DNA from: Lysobacter enzymogenes
GTDB taxonomy: Bacteria > Pseudomonadota > Gammaproteobacteria > Xanthomonadales > Xanthomonadaceae
Reading direction: 5' to 3'
Length of the DNA stretch: 64,000 nt
Assembly (NCBI RefSeq): GCF_900106525.1
Contig: NZ_FNOG01000003.1
Location: 281,676 to 345,675, forward strand
Position numbers and translations under genes: made by a program. Positions 26,431 to 33,162 of this stretch are shown in pieces. The notes under the pieces were generated by a model. It did not search any database, was not told the DNA's origin, and was given only the letters and a program-made list of their open reading frames with translations. Each line of letters starts with the position of its first letter. The first letter of the stretch is position 1.

Positions 26431-26608
26431 GCTCGTTCTCCTCGGTCTCGGGCGGCCTCGCTGGGTCGATGGCCTTGACGATGTCCGCCAAGTCGATCAC
26501 CAGCAGCGCCATTCGGTTCTTCTCGTCTTCGTCGCCACGCACTGCCGCAGCCATCAGGTAGGACTCCAGACGGTCGAACATCTGCTTGACTGCTTCAGTC
26601 GGCGACAT
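26417..26608 (-). CDS. small helical phage protein
   Basis: This 63-residue protein (MSPTEAVKQMFDRLESYLMAAAVRG, MALLVIDLADIVKAID) is amphipathic and helical with an acidic end. It lies just downstream of the SSB-like gene, separated from it by a hairpin. Confidence 0.6.
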   Translation of the reverse strand: MSPTEAVKQMFDRLESYLMAAAVRGDEDEKNRMALLVIDLADIVKAIDPARPPETEENERVCH

Positions 26609-26635
26609 GCTTCGTTTCTCGATAGGGTGGCGGCC

Positions 26636-26668
26636 GGCGCCAAGGCGGGGGAGGGGGTCCTTGGCGCC
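26636..26668 (-). other. mRNA hairpin in the early operon
   Basis: Perfect 10-bp arms (GGCGCCAAGG/CCTTGGCGCC) enclose a 13-base loop that is C-rich in the mRNA and G5AG5 on the other strand. It occupies the only sizeable gap inside the recombination part of the operon. No T-run follows, so a partial attenuator or processing signal is more likely than a terminator. Confidence 0.5.
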
Positions 26669-26680
26669 AGCCGCCGATGC

Positions 26681-26974
26681 TTAGAAGGGGTTGTCGTCGC
26701 CGAAATCGTCGGCCGGCTCGGAGCGCGGCTGCTGTCTACGCTGCTCGCGCTGCGGCGCCTGGCGCTGACCACGGCTCTGACCTTGCTCGCGCGCCTCCTG
26801 TTCGAAGCAGCTGAGGCGGCCATCGAACCAACTTCCGGTCGGAACCGCGTGCAGCTCGATGGACAGGCCACCGTCGTCCCACTCGGTCAGCCGGCCGACG
26901 TTGATCCAGTGCTTCTTGTCGTCGCCATACGGGCGGCCGGCGCAAATGTCGTAACGCTTGATCGGGTTGCCCAT
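26681..26974 (-). CDS. short SSB-like protein with acidic tip
   Basis: This 97-residue protein starts MGNPIKRYDICAGRPYGDDKK. Residues 1-55 are strand-rich, followed by a Gln/Arg-rich linker and the C-terminus DDFGDDNPF, which mimics the acidic DDDIPF tip of bacterial SSB used to recruit partners. The fold is too short for a standard SSB OB-fold, so ssDNA binding is inferred. TAATG overlap with the exonuclease gene indicates coupling. It sits in an exo/annealing module. Confidence 0.6.
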   Translation of the reverse strand: MGNPIKRYDICAGRPYGDDKKHWINVGRLTEWDDGGLSIELHAVPTGSWFDGRLSCFEQEAREQGQSRGQRQAPQREQRRQQPRSEPADDFGDDNPF

Positions 26975-27594
26975 TAGGCGGCTTCCTTCTGCTTCAGGTC
27001 GTGGAGGACTTGGTTGATTTCGTCGTTGGCCCGAGCGCACTCATCGGCCAGTTCTCGTATCGCCTTCTCGTCGCGGGCAACGCGACAGATGGCGAGCTTC
27101 AGATGGTCGGGGAACCGCGGGTCATAGCTGGTGGCGTCGACCCATTGGCGTTTCGCGACCCACAGCTGTCCCTGGAGTTGCCACCGGTACTCGGATGCAT
27201 GATCGTTGGATCGGAGAGCGTCGAGGTGCTTCGCCATGTTGGCCGGGCACTTCAGCTCGACCATTCCGTCATCGCCGACCATGCCGTCAGGAGAGACTCC
27301 GACGTAGTCCAGGCTGGTGTGCTGGATGAACCCGACTTCTTCTACAAGCTCGCCGGTCTGGGCCTCATAGGCAGCCCGCGCTTCGGGCTCGAGTTCGATG
27401 CCACGACGCATGGCATCGTTCTGGAAGGTCTCGACGTTGCTGCCCGTGAGCCGTTCGATCGCCAGACGCGTCACCAGGGCGCGGCGGTTAGCACCAGCGG
27501 TGCCGCCCTTGATGAGGTTCATCACATCGGCAAAGGACGAACCAGTCAGCTTGCCGCAGCGGGCCGCGAACCATTCGGAGGTGCGCTGATCCAT
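26974..27594 (-). CDS. YqaJ/lambda-Exo-type recombination exonuclease
   Basis: This 206-residue protein begins MDQRTSEWFAARCGKLTGSSFADV. It carries RGIELEPEARAAYEAQTGELVEEVGF, then VSPDGMVGDDGMVELKCP (the D...E-x-K nuclease triad) and YRWQLQGQLWVA. This is the YqaJ 5'-3' exonuclease family, which makes 3' ssDNA for an annealing protein. The start was set at 27594, where TGATG overlaps the annealing-protein stop; an upstream extension is low-complexity. Confidence 0.9.
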   Translation of the reverse strand: MDQRTSEWFAARCGKLTGSSFADVMNLIKGGTAGANRRALVTRLAIERLTGSNVETFQNDAMRRGIELEPEARAAYEAQTGELVEEVGFIQHTSLDYVGVSPDGMVGDDGMVELKCPANMAKHLDALRSNDHASEYRWQLQGQLWVAKRQWVDATSYDPRFPDHLKLAICRVARDEKAIRELADECARANDEINQVLHDLKQKEAA

Positions 27595-28424
27595 CACTCG
27601 CCCTCCGCTTCGTCTTGCGCGCGGGCGTCGGCAACATCTGCCAGGTCCTTGAGTCGGCCCATCTGATCCGTCACCAGAAGTCGGCGTTCGCGAGTCCAGC
27701 CCTTCCACATGGTGTTGAACGCCGCAGCACCCTTCTTCGCTTCGGCTTCAGCCTCAGCCAACGCTTCCTTGCGCTCGGGTGTGTCTGCCGGCGGCGCGCT
27801 GGCGTGCTTGGACGGCTTGACCTGCTGGCCCACCAGCTCGGCCACAACCTCTTCCGGCAAGTCCTCGATGTCCTGAGTGAAGATGTCGGAGGCCGCGGTG
27901 CAGGTGATGACTGCGTCGACCTGGGCGCGCTTCTTCGCCATCTTCAGGATGGTGTTGCTTACGTCTGCTGGGTTGGTGCGAACCTGCTTCTTCTCGCCGT
28001 CGCGGGTGTACTTGATGCGCCGGCGGTTCTCAGGCGTCGCGTTGAACTCCTTCTCGTTAACGGAAGCGCGCCAGGCGTACTTGTCCTCCTGGCTGCTGCA
28101 CTCGCCGATGCCGGCGCCGACGAACTGACCGCTGGCAGTGCTCAGGCGAACCTTAACGCGGTAATGCACTTCGCCATCGCTTCCCAGCGACTCGACCTCG
28201 GGATCGCCAGCAAGCCGGAAGGTCGCCATCAGCTTCTCGGCGCCAGCCTTCCACAGGCTCTTGCCGTTGGTGCCGGGGATCTTGCCGTAGTGCGTGCCTT
28301 CGATCATGACCTCGCGCATTACGTCCTGCACGAGATTGACCTGCGCGCGGACATCGGCCGCGGTCAGCGATCGCGAACCGTAGTTCTCGACAGCCGGCTG
28401 GAATTGGACAACTTGGTTGTTCAT
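27594..28424 (-). CDS. putative single-strand annealing recombinase
   Basis: This 276-residue protein has signature stretches GTNGKSLWKAGAEKLMATFRL, GAGIGECSSQEDKYAWR and NTILKMAKKRAQVDAVI. They recur in a phage family found beside YqaJ exonucleases. A Lys/Glu-rich C-terminal part follows. By position (exo partner, SSB-like neighbour, NinB upstream) it is most simply the annealing protein of a two-component recombination system. Membership in Rad52, RecT or Erf superfamilies cannot be decided by eye. Confidence 0.6.
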   Translation of the reverse strand: MNNQVVQFQPAVENYGSRSLTAADVRAQVNLVQDVMREVMIEGTHYGKIPGTNGKSLWKAGAEKLMATFRLAGDPEVESLGSDGEVHYRVKVRLSTASGQFVGAGIGECSSQEDKYAWRASVNEKEFNATPENRRRIKYTRDGEKKQVRTNPADVSNTILKMAKKRAQVDAVITCTAASDIFTQDIEDLPEEVVAELVGQQVKPSKHASAPPADTPERKEALAEAEAEAKKGAAAFNTMWKGWTRERRLLVTDQMGRLKDLADVADARAQDEAEGE

Positions 28425-28792
28425 GCCACGTCTCTGAAGTCGTTGGGGTTGTGCCCGAGGCCAAGCAGCACCGCGTCCGACCAGCGAACGGGCTGCGCCT
28501 TGAGGCCTTGGGAAGACGGGTCATCGCCGATGACGAGGCCCTGAGTAATCGCGCCTTGCGCCTGCTGCTTGGTCAGCTTCAGGCTGCTGCTGCCGAGGAG
28601 GACGATGCCGAACTGGCCGTCTCCCTGGTTGATCGTCGGTACCGCGCGCCAGCCTGCAGCGGTGCCGCTGAGCAGATGCCGCCAGTCGTCCTTGTCCAAC
28701 CGGCACCCGTGCCAGTTGATCTGGCGCGCCAAGTCGCCGCAGATTGCGTTGAGCATCCGCAGCTGCTCCTTGGTGACGCCGGCGCCGCTCAC
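28421..28792 (-). CDS. ninB: NinB-family recombination protein
   Basis: This 123-residue protein contains WHGCRLDKDDWRHLLSG and ends GLGHNPNDFRDVA, in the pattern of lambda NinB (Orf), which binds ssDNA and helps RecF-type loading. The start is GTG at 28792 with ATGA-type overlaps to both neighbours. It forms one recombination block with the annealing protein, exonuclease and SSB-like protein. Confidence 0.8.
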   Translation of the reverse strand: MSGAGVTKEQLRMLNAICGDLARQINWHGCRLDKDDWRHLLSGTAAGWRAVPTINQGDGQFGIVLLGSSSLKLTKQQAQGAITQGLVIGDDPSSQGLKAQPVRWSDAVLLGLGHNPNDFRDVA

Positions 28793-29019
28793 AGATGCGC
28801 TCCCGGATCGCGAATCTTGCTCAGGACGAACGCGACGAGCAGCACCAGCGATCCGAACAGGACCAGGCCGAAGACCACGTACGGATGCGGCAAGAACAGC
28901 GCCAGCGCGCAGCCCGCCATCAGCAGCCAGGAACAGGCGTAAGCGACGTAGTCGCGCCACGTCATCGGCATCGACAACTCGCGGCCCGCGCGCGGGTTCG
29001 GTTCGATTTGGGCGGTCAT
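28789..29019 (-). CDS. small two-helix membrane protein of phage
   Basis: This 76-residue protein has TM helices at about 23-44 and 46-66 (YVAYACSWLLMAGCALALFL, VVFGLVLFGSLVLLVAFVL). The ATG at 29019 was chosen; upstream codons belong to the other-frame repeat region. An early-expressed small membrane protein could act in superinfection exclusion or regulation, but nothing proves it. Confidence 0.6.
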   Translation of the reverse strand: MTAQIEPNPRAGRELSMPMTWRDYVAYACSWLLMAGCALALFLPHPYVVFGLVLFGSLVLLVAFVLSKIRDPGAHL

Positions 29020-29024
29020 GGCCG

Positions 29025-29840
29025 TCAGACCCCGACCTGATCCAGCGCGGCGAACAGAGCATCGCGCTCGGCGATCCACGCCGCCGACCGCGCCGCCGAC
29101 CGCGCCGCCGACCACGCCGCCGACGCCGCCGACCACGCCGCCGACTCCGCCGACCACGCCGCCGACTCCGCCGACCACGCCGCCGACCGCGCCGCCGACC
29201 GCGCCGCCGACCACGCCGCCGACGCCGCCGACTCCGCCGACTCCGCCGACTCCGCCGACCACGCCGCCGACTCCGCCGACCACGCCGCCGACCGCGCCGC
29301 CGACTCCGCCGCCGACCGCGCCGACCACAGGTCGCAGGATTGACCGCCCGCAGCGGCCTCGTGTGCGCGTCGGCCGACCTCCAGAGCGGCGATGGTCTGT
29401 TCGACGGCCTCATGCACGCCGTGCGGATGTTTGGCCTCCAGGGCGACGCGCTGGGTTGCGAGCGCACGGTCGATACGAGCGACAGCGATCCGGTGCTTGA
29501 CCGGTTCCAGATCCACGCCGACCGGGATGCGTTTCGCCAGTTCGACATGGAACTGCGCGCGCTCGTCCTGGCCGAGCCCTTCGAAGATCGAGTCTTGCAG
29601 GCGGATCAGCCATTCCGGGAGTCCGCGGGCCTCGGCGACAGTCTCGTGCCAGTTGCCGTACTCGTCCGGGTTGATCTCGTGCGCGAAGCAGCCGACCGAG
29701 CAGCCGCGGAAGTTCGCGCCGCTGCCCTCACCGTAGGTTCCCGACATCAGCATGTCGGCTGCGGCGTGGTGTTCGGCCTGGGCGACGTGCTCGGCCTTGA
29801 GGGCGGCGTCGCCGCGGAAGGAGAGCGTGTTCGTGGTCAT
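29025..29840 (-). CDS. phage protein with alanine heptad repeats
   Basis: This 271-residue protein has an N-terminal globular part (1-165, including GSGANFRGCSVGCFAHEINPDEYG). The C-terminal half is built almost wholly of SAAWSAE / SAARSAA units (residues about 172-255), alternating 4 and 3 residues, ending IAERDALFAALDQVGV. Seven-residue periodicity with Ala at most core positions predicts a long Ala-coil or helical rod. The DNA is a 21-base tandem repeat, prone to length change. Function is unknown. Confidence 0.7.
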   Translation of the reverse strand: MTTNTLSFRGDAALKAEHVAQAEHHAAADMLMSGTYGEGSGANFRGCSVGCFAHEINPDEYGNWHETVAEARGLPEWLIRLQDSIFEGLGQDERAQFHVELAKRIPVGVDLEPVKHRIAVARIDRALATQRVALEAKHPHGVHEAVEQTIAALEVGRRAHEAAAGGQSCDLWSARSAAESAARSAAWSAESAAWSAESAESAESAASAAWSAARSAARSAAWSAESAAWSAESAAWSAASAAWSAARSAARSAAWIAERDALFAALDQVGV

Positions 29841-29853
29841 GGTCAGTCCTTGG

Positions 29854-30090
29854 TCAGACGCGGCCGCGCCAATAGGCACTGGCTTCGCGGGAAAATGTGG
29901 TGAGTACGTCACGCGGGCGCTCGGTGGCGAAGCGGCGGTAGTCGGCGCGAGCGGCGGCGGCGTCCAGGCCCGACGGCGCACCGAGCGCAGCCATGCGGGA
30001 TTCGGGAATGACGTCGATCACTGCAATGGCATCCCGGATCAGCGCGCGGCGCTGCCTCGCGCGAGAGGCTTCGGAGCGGTTGCGGCTCAC
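29854..30090 (-). CDS. small basic phage protein
   Basis: This 78-residue helical protein is rich in Arg and Ala (MSRNRSEASRARQRRALIRDAIAV) and ends SREASAYWRGRV. It overlaps the upstream zinc-ribbon-like gene by 4 bases. No family is recognised. Confidence 0.6.
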   Translation of the reverse strand: MSRNRSEASRARQRRALIRDAIAVIDVIPESRMAALGAPSGLDAAAARADYRRFATERPRDVLTTFSREASAYWRGRV

Positions 30091-30305
30091 TTCGCACCCC
30101 CGACGCGGGCGAGGGCGGCGCGTGCTTCCGCTTCGTCATGCTCCGCGCCGCAATGGTGCCGCCAGTGCAGCAGCCCGACTTTCCGCATCCGGTCGAAGCC
30201 AGAGCAGCGCATGCAGTACGGGCAATAGCTCGGATCGCGTAGCGCGTTGGCGACGACGATGCTGTCCTTTGCGGCCGCCAGCACATCCACAGTGGGCTCA
30301 GACAT
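30087..30305 (-). CDS. small zinc-finger-like phage protein
   Basis: This 72-residue protein has CPYCMRC followed by LLHWRHHCGAEH, a Cys/His cluster able to hold one zinc ion. The ATG at 30305 overlaps the upstream gene by 8 bases. A nucleic-acid or protein contact role is possible. Confidence 0.6.
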   Translation of the reverse strand: MSEPTVDVLAAAKDSIVVANALRDPSYCPYCMRCSGFDRMRKVGLLHWRHHCGAEHDEAEARAALARVGGAK

Positions 30306-30474
30306 GGCGTGGTTCCTCCGACTTCCAGGCGAACGGGGTGCGCGAGTACAAAGCCGGATCAGCGTTGCACCGCGTGCAGACGGCATCGGCCATTGAGGGG
30401 TAGAGGTAGCGAGACCATTCCTCGCCGAAGCGATCTCGCACTACGTAGTCGGTCAGGGTGATGGGCTCAGACAT
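30298..30474 (-). CDS. small phage protein with CxxC
   Basis: This 58-residue protein starts MSEPITLTDYVVRDRFGEEW. It contains a single CTRC pair and ends WKSEEPRHV. The start MSEPxx resembles that of the next gene. It overlaps both neighbours by 8 bases. Confidence 0.55.
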   Translation of the reverse strand: MSEPITLTDYVVRDRFGEEWSRYLYPSMADAVCTRCNADPALYSRTPFAWKSEEPRHV

Positions 30475-30748
30475 GGCGGCGGGCCTCCACGGCAGCGAGG
30501 GCGGCGTGAAGGCGGTCGAACATGCGGTCGTCGCCGTCATGACGAGTTGCGAACCTTTCGACCGCTGCCGCGGCTTGGACCAGCTCATCAAAAGCGGTGA
30601 CGGCGGCTCGGGTTTCGTCCTCGGACTCTCGCCAGCCTTGCGCGATGTGCGGCCGTTCCGTGACCTTCTCGGCCATAACCACTTCGGTTCTGCACTCAGC
30701 CGCACGGCGCTCAAGCACAGCCCTGACATCCACGGCCCCGGCGCTCAC
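30467..30748 (-). CDS. helical phage protein of unknown function
   Basis: This 93-residue, all-helical protein (VRAVLERRAAECRTEVVMAEKV, FDELVQAAAAVERFATRHDG) is typical of operon-filling early phage genes. It overlaps its neighbours by 4 to 8 bases. Function is unknown. Confidence 0.6.
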   Translation of the reverse strand: MSAGAVDVRAVLERRAAECRTEVVMAEKVTERPHIAQGWRESEDETRAAVTAFDELVQAAAAVERFATRHDGDDRMFDRLHAALAAVEARRHV

Positions 30749-31122
30749 AGAGCCACCCGCGCACGGCCGCGCTGGAACAGGTCGCCGATGGCCTCGGCGG
30801 TGCGGACCTTCCGGTAGCCGGTCTCGTCGCCGACGTCGCGCTTGGCGAAGCGGAGGAGGACGGCATTGATGAGTTCATCCTCGCGGGCCTGTAGGGCGTG
30901 TCGATCGGCTTGGCGGCCGGTCATGAACGCCTTCACCCTGAGAGGCATCAGCTCTTCGTTGTGGTCGCAGTCGACTTCGTTGATGGCCCGCTCGATCGCA
31001 TCCGGGCACTTCTCCAGCTCCGACACGCGCTTCGACACCGCCTCGCTGTATCGGTCGTGGCGCTCACCCTGGATGTCGCCCTCGGCGTCGTACTGCCGCT
31101 GGGCCTGGCGGAGCGCGCTCAC
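30745..31122 (-). CDS. phage protein of unknown function
   Basis: This 125-residue charged helical protein (RQYDAEGDIQGERHDRYSEAV, EDELINAVLLRFAKRDVGDE) is followed by ATGA overlaps on both sides. It could be a coiled-coil protein. No family is recognised. Confidence 0.65.
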   Translation of the reverse strand: MSALRQAQRQYDAEGDIQGERHDRYSEAVSKRVSELEKCPDAIERAINEVDCDHNEELMPLRVKAFMTGRQADRHALQAREDELINAVLLRFAKRDVGDETGYRKVRTAEAIGDLFQRGRARVAL

Positions 31123-31412
31123 AGCGCACCGGCCTGCGCGAGGCGCGCGCCCTCGGCGTCGTAGTGGTCGGCCGATGCAACCAGCGCCGCGGCGAGGTCG
31201 CGCGCCTGCGCCGTCGTCATGTACCAGCTGAACTGACCACTGCTGTACTGGCCCACGCTCAGCTTGACCTGCCAGGCGCTATTCAGGGCCGTCGCGTAGA
31301 CATCCGCCCTGTAGTCAGCGGCGAAGATGGTCAGGCTGGCATGACGCTCATTCGTCGAATCAGCCGGCGCGCCGGCGGTCTCGGTCTGGTCCGTGCTGCG
31401 GTCGGTTTCCAT
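31119..31412 (-). CDS. first gene of leftward early operon, unknown function
   Basis: This 97-residue protein has a polar N-terminus and a strand-rich core (ASLTIFAADYRADVYATALN, WQVKLSVGQYSSGQFSWYMT), ending AARLAQAGAL-like. It is the promoter-proximal gene of the PL operon: the start lies about 40 bases from the PL -10. First genes at this position in temperate phages are often N-like antiterminators or host-takeover factors, but this one shows no Arg-rich motif. Confidence 0.6.
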   Translation of the reverse strand: METDRSTDQTETAGAPADSTNERHASLTIFAADYRADVYATALNSAWQVKLSVGQYSSGQFSWYMTTAQARDLAAALVASADHYDAEGARLAQAGAL

Positions 31413-31451
31413 CTGCTTGCCCCGTGGCGGCCGTGTGGTGGCCTTGGGGCA

Positions 31452-31491
31452 ACTAAAGCATCGCTTGAGTTATATATCAAGCGACGCTTGA
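31452..31491 (-). promoter_or_regulatory. PL promoter with two operators (OL)
   Basis: On the minus strand TTGATA (31480-31475), a 17-base spacer and TTTAGT (31457-31452) form the leftward promoter. Two 15-bp operator copies, TAAAGCATCGCTTGA (31454-31468) and TCAAGCGACGCTTGA (31477-31491), cover both hexamers with 23-bp centre spacing. The same operator sequence recurs three times at OR. Confidence 0.85.
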
Positions 31492-31541
31492 GTTAAGCCG
31501 ACGAACGGTCAATCTGCGCAGGGCTGCAGTTGGACGCGATA

Positions 31542-31760
31542 TCAGGAGGAGGGGGGCTTCGAGGTGATGCTGCTCGCCAGCGAATCTGCCGTGGAGAGGG
31601 GCTTTCTGGGACGCAGCTTCAGCGTCACGACATTGCCGCCTGGCCCAAGTGGCAGTTCGGCCTGTACTGGCGCCGGCGCGGCGCGGACGCGAAGAACTTC
31701 AGCTCTGGCGTGAACCTTTTCCGCCAGCGCCCACAGCATCCCGTCGGTCCAAATCTCCAT
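31542..31760 (-). CDS. possible small ORF downstream of repressor
   Basis: This 72-codon frame starts MEIWTDGMLWALAEKVHARA, overlaps the repressor 3' end by 62 bases in another frame, and ends before the OL region. The composition is protein-like at the N-terminus and less so at the end. It may be a real accessory gene of the repressor transcript or chance. Confidence 0.35.
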   Translation of the reverse strand: MEIWTDGMLWALAEKVHARAEVLRVRAAPAPVQAELPLGPGGNVVTLKLRPRKPLSTADSLASSITSKPPSS

Positions 31761-32205
31761 CGCGCCCCCGGGCTCGAAGCCATTCGCCCATCCGCATTGA
31801 TGCATCCTCCAGATCGTAATCGGAGGGCTTCAGCGACACGAGGTCGTAGGCCATAAGCAGCGCGTCAGCGTTCTCATCCGAAATGCCAAGTTGAACACCC
31901 TGCATCCGTGACACAAACGACAGTAGCCGCATCGCTGACCGGAGGGTTGCAGGGTCTGGTCGCCCTGGTTGCGACGGTGGGTGAGACGCAGATTCCGGGT
32001 ACTGCTCTTGCAGGAAGAACTCGACGGGACGGCCAGTCAGTTGAGCCAGCTTAGGCGCCTTGCGCTTGTCGAACTTGCCAGTGCGAATCCAACTCGACAC
32101 GGCTTGCTCGGTGACGCCAAACGCGGCCGCGATCGACGCCTGAGAGTGCGCGCTCCCTTCGATGGCTTCTTGAATGCGGCGAGCTAGGACGGAATTTTCA
32201 AGCAT
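31699..32205 (-). CDS. phage repressor (CI-like, no peptidase domain)
   Basis: This 168-residue protein has an N-terminal XRE-type HTH (about 18-55, SQASIAAAFGVTEQAVSSWIRTG). The helical C-terminal part (LRSAMRLLSFVSRMQGVQLGI) probably oligomerises. It lacks the LexA-like Ser-Lys autoprotease of lambda CI, so induction by RecA cleavage is not expected from sequence. Its ATG lies at the very centre of one operator (32198-32212), suggesting direct autoregulation. GGAGG precedes by 11 bases. Confidence 0.85.
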   Translation of the reverse strand: MLENSVLARRIQEAIEGSAHSQASIAAAFGVTEQAVSSWIRTGKFDKRKAPKLAQLTGRPVEFFLQEQYPESASHPPSQPGRPDPATLRSAMRLLSFVSRMQGVQLGISDENADALLMAYDLVSLKPSDYDLEDASMRMGEWLRARGRDGDLDRRDAVGAGGKGSRQS

Positions 32206-32280
32206 CGCTTGATGATCCTCCGACCGCTGGTCGGACGGAAGCAAGCGACGCTTGACCACAAACTCAAGCGATGCTTTAGT
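32198..32280 (+). promoter_or_regulatory. OR region: three operators and PR promoter
   Basis: Operator copies TCAAGCATCGCTTGA (32198-32212), GCAAGCGACGCTTGA (32241-32255) and TCAAGCGATGCTTTA (32264-32278) have centre spacings of 43 and 23 bp. PR consists of TTGACC (32252-32257), a 17-base spacer and TTTAGT (32275-32280), nested in the last two operators exactly as at PL. The predicted start point is at or next to the cro ATG. Confidence 0.88.
32219..32235. promoter_or_regulatory. extra palindrome between operators
   Basis: TCCGACC-GCT-GGTCGGA is a perfect 7-bp dyad of different sequence, centred at 32227, about midway between the operators centred at 32205 and 32248. It is a candidate site for another regulator or a hairpin in the repressor leader. 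Confidence 0.5.
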
Positions 32281-32287
32281 TCGGGCC

Positions 32288-32527
32288 ATGAACGCCATCA
32301 CTCATGCGGTCCAGAAGATCGAGGGCGGCCAGGCCGCGCTCGCCCGGGAGCTCAACATCTCCCCTCAGGCCGTCAGCCAGTGGGTGAAGGGGCATCGCCC
32401 TGTGCCTGCGCGGCTGGCTCTCCGCATCGAAGAGCTGACCGGAATCACTCGGTTTGAACTGCGGCCGGACGTGTTCGGGCCGACTCCCACGGTCTCGCAC
32501 GCCAGCAGCGCTGAGGCCGCTGCCTGA
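32288..32527 (+). CDS. Cro-like regulator of the YdaS family
   Basis: This 79-residue protein contains VQKIEGGQAALARELNISPQAVSQWVKGHRPVPARLALRIEELTGITRFELRPDVF, which I split here as the GGQAALARELN helix, the AVSQWVKG recognition helix and the FELRPDVF end typical of YdaS/Cro-like proteins. The ATG at 32288 is preferred over a TTG at 32252, which lies inside the -35 element. The PR -10 ends 7 bases before this ATG, so the mRNA is probably leaderless. Confidence 0.88.
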   Translation: MNAITHAVQKIEGGQAALARELNISPQAVSQWVKGHRPVPARLALRIEELTGITRFELRPDVFGPTPTVSHASSAEAAA

Positions 32528-32598
32528 CATGAGCCTCCGGACCCGCATCCGCGATTGGCTGCTGGCGCCGTCCCGCGAGGAGCGGGGCGCGCTCTTGG

Positions 32599-32844
32599 TC
32601 AGTTCTTCGGACCTGGGGGAGACGACATCCCAACAGCTTCCGCCTTGTCTGCCGCCCGGATCATGGCTTCTCCCAGTTCGCGAAGCTGAGCTGTGTGAAA
32701 CACGTAGTTGGGCGATCGATGAGCTTGCCCAGGGGTTTCCATCAAGCTCACGAGGTAATGCAGCGTGAGCATCACTGCGCCCATCGCGGGAATGCTGCTG
32801 AGGTCCCAGCCCGCTACGGGGCTCAAAGGGATTTCGTCGGTCAT
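32599..32844 (-). CDS. small phage protein on the opposite strand
   Basis: This 81-residue protein reads VMLTLHYLVSLMETPGQAHR, then NYVFHTAQLRELGEAMIRAADKAE. It has good protein character and GGAGA 6 bases before the ATG. It lies inside the rightward operon but on the minus strand. A weak plus-strand frame overlaps it. Function is unknown. Confidence 0.6.
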   Translation of the reverse strand: MTDEIPLSPVAGWDLSSIPAMGAVMLTLHYLVSLMETPGQAHRSPNYVFHTAQLRELGEAMIRAADKAEAVGMSSPPGPKN

Positions 32845-32926
32845 GCCGGTCTCCGGTGTAGGTGAGGGTGGGTCGCACCTCCAAGCCTATGCCGGCGGCC
32901 GGCGCCGTTCCACGACGGGCGCGCAC

Positions 32927-33121
32927 TCAGCGCTCCTCGCGCCGGCTTGCCCAGGGAAAGACGAGCACCCGGGCGACGTGACCTTCGGTCAGCACCAGCG
33001 CGCACGCCGTCAGCGGCCGCACTTCGACACCGTCCGCATGCCGCGTCACGGCGTACGGGTTTCCGTCCTTCCAGACCAACGCCGTCACCGGCGCGGCCTC
33101 CGCTCTTCCTGAAATTTCCAC
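32927..33121 (-). CDS. small phage protein on the opposite strand
   Basis: A GTG at 33121 opens 64 codons (ALVWKDGNPYAVTRHADGVEV, ending VFPWASRREER) with strongly GC-biased third positions, as in real genes here. The same frame is open to an ATG at 33205 that overlaps the start of the plus-strand gene, so the true start is uncertain. Function is unknown. Confidence 0.45.
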   Translation of the reverse strand: MEISGRAEAAPVTALVWKDGNPYAVTRHADGVEVRPLTACALVLTEGHVARVLVFPWASRREER

Positions 33122-33162
33122 GGGCTCGGTTCCATTCGGGGCCGGGCCAATTCTTCGCACTG

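Noticed and set aside
28990..29340. Possible CRISPR-like array
   Set aside because: The repeats are contiguous 21-base coding units without spacers; they encode the SAAWSAE heptads.
28569..29903. 444-codon plus-strand frame rich in RRPRRR
   Set aside because: It is the other strand of the alanine-repeat gene and ninB; the Arg/Pro run is the frame shadow of the 21-base repeat.
32529..32768. Plus-strand ORF MSLRTRIRDWLLAPSREERG after cro
   Set aside because: It lacks a ribosome site, its second half overlaps a better minus-strand gene, and the C-terminal part is low in protein character.
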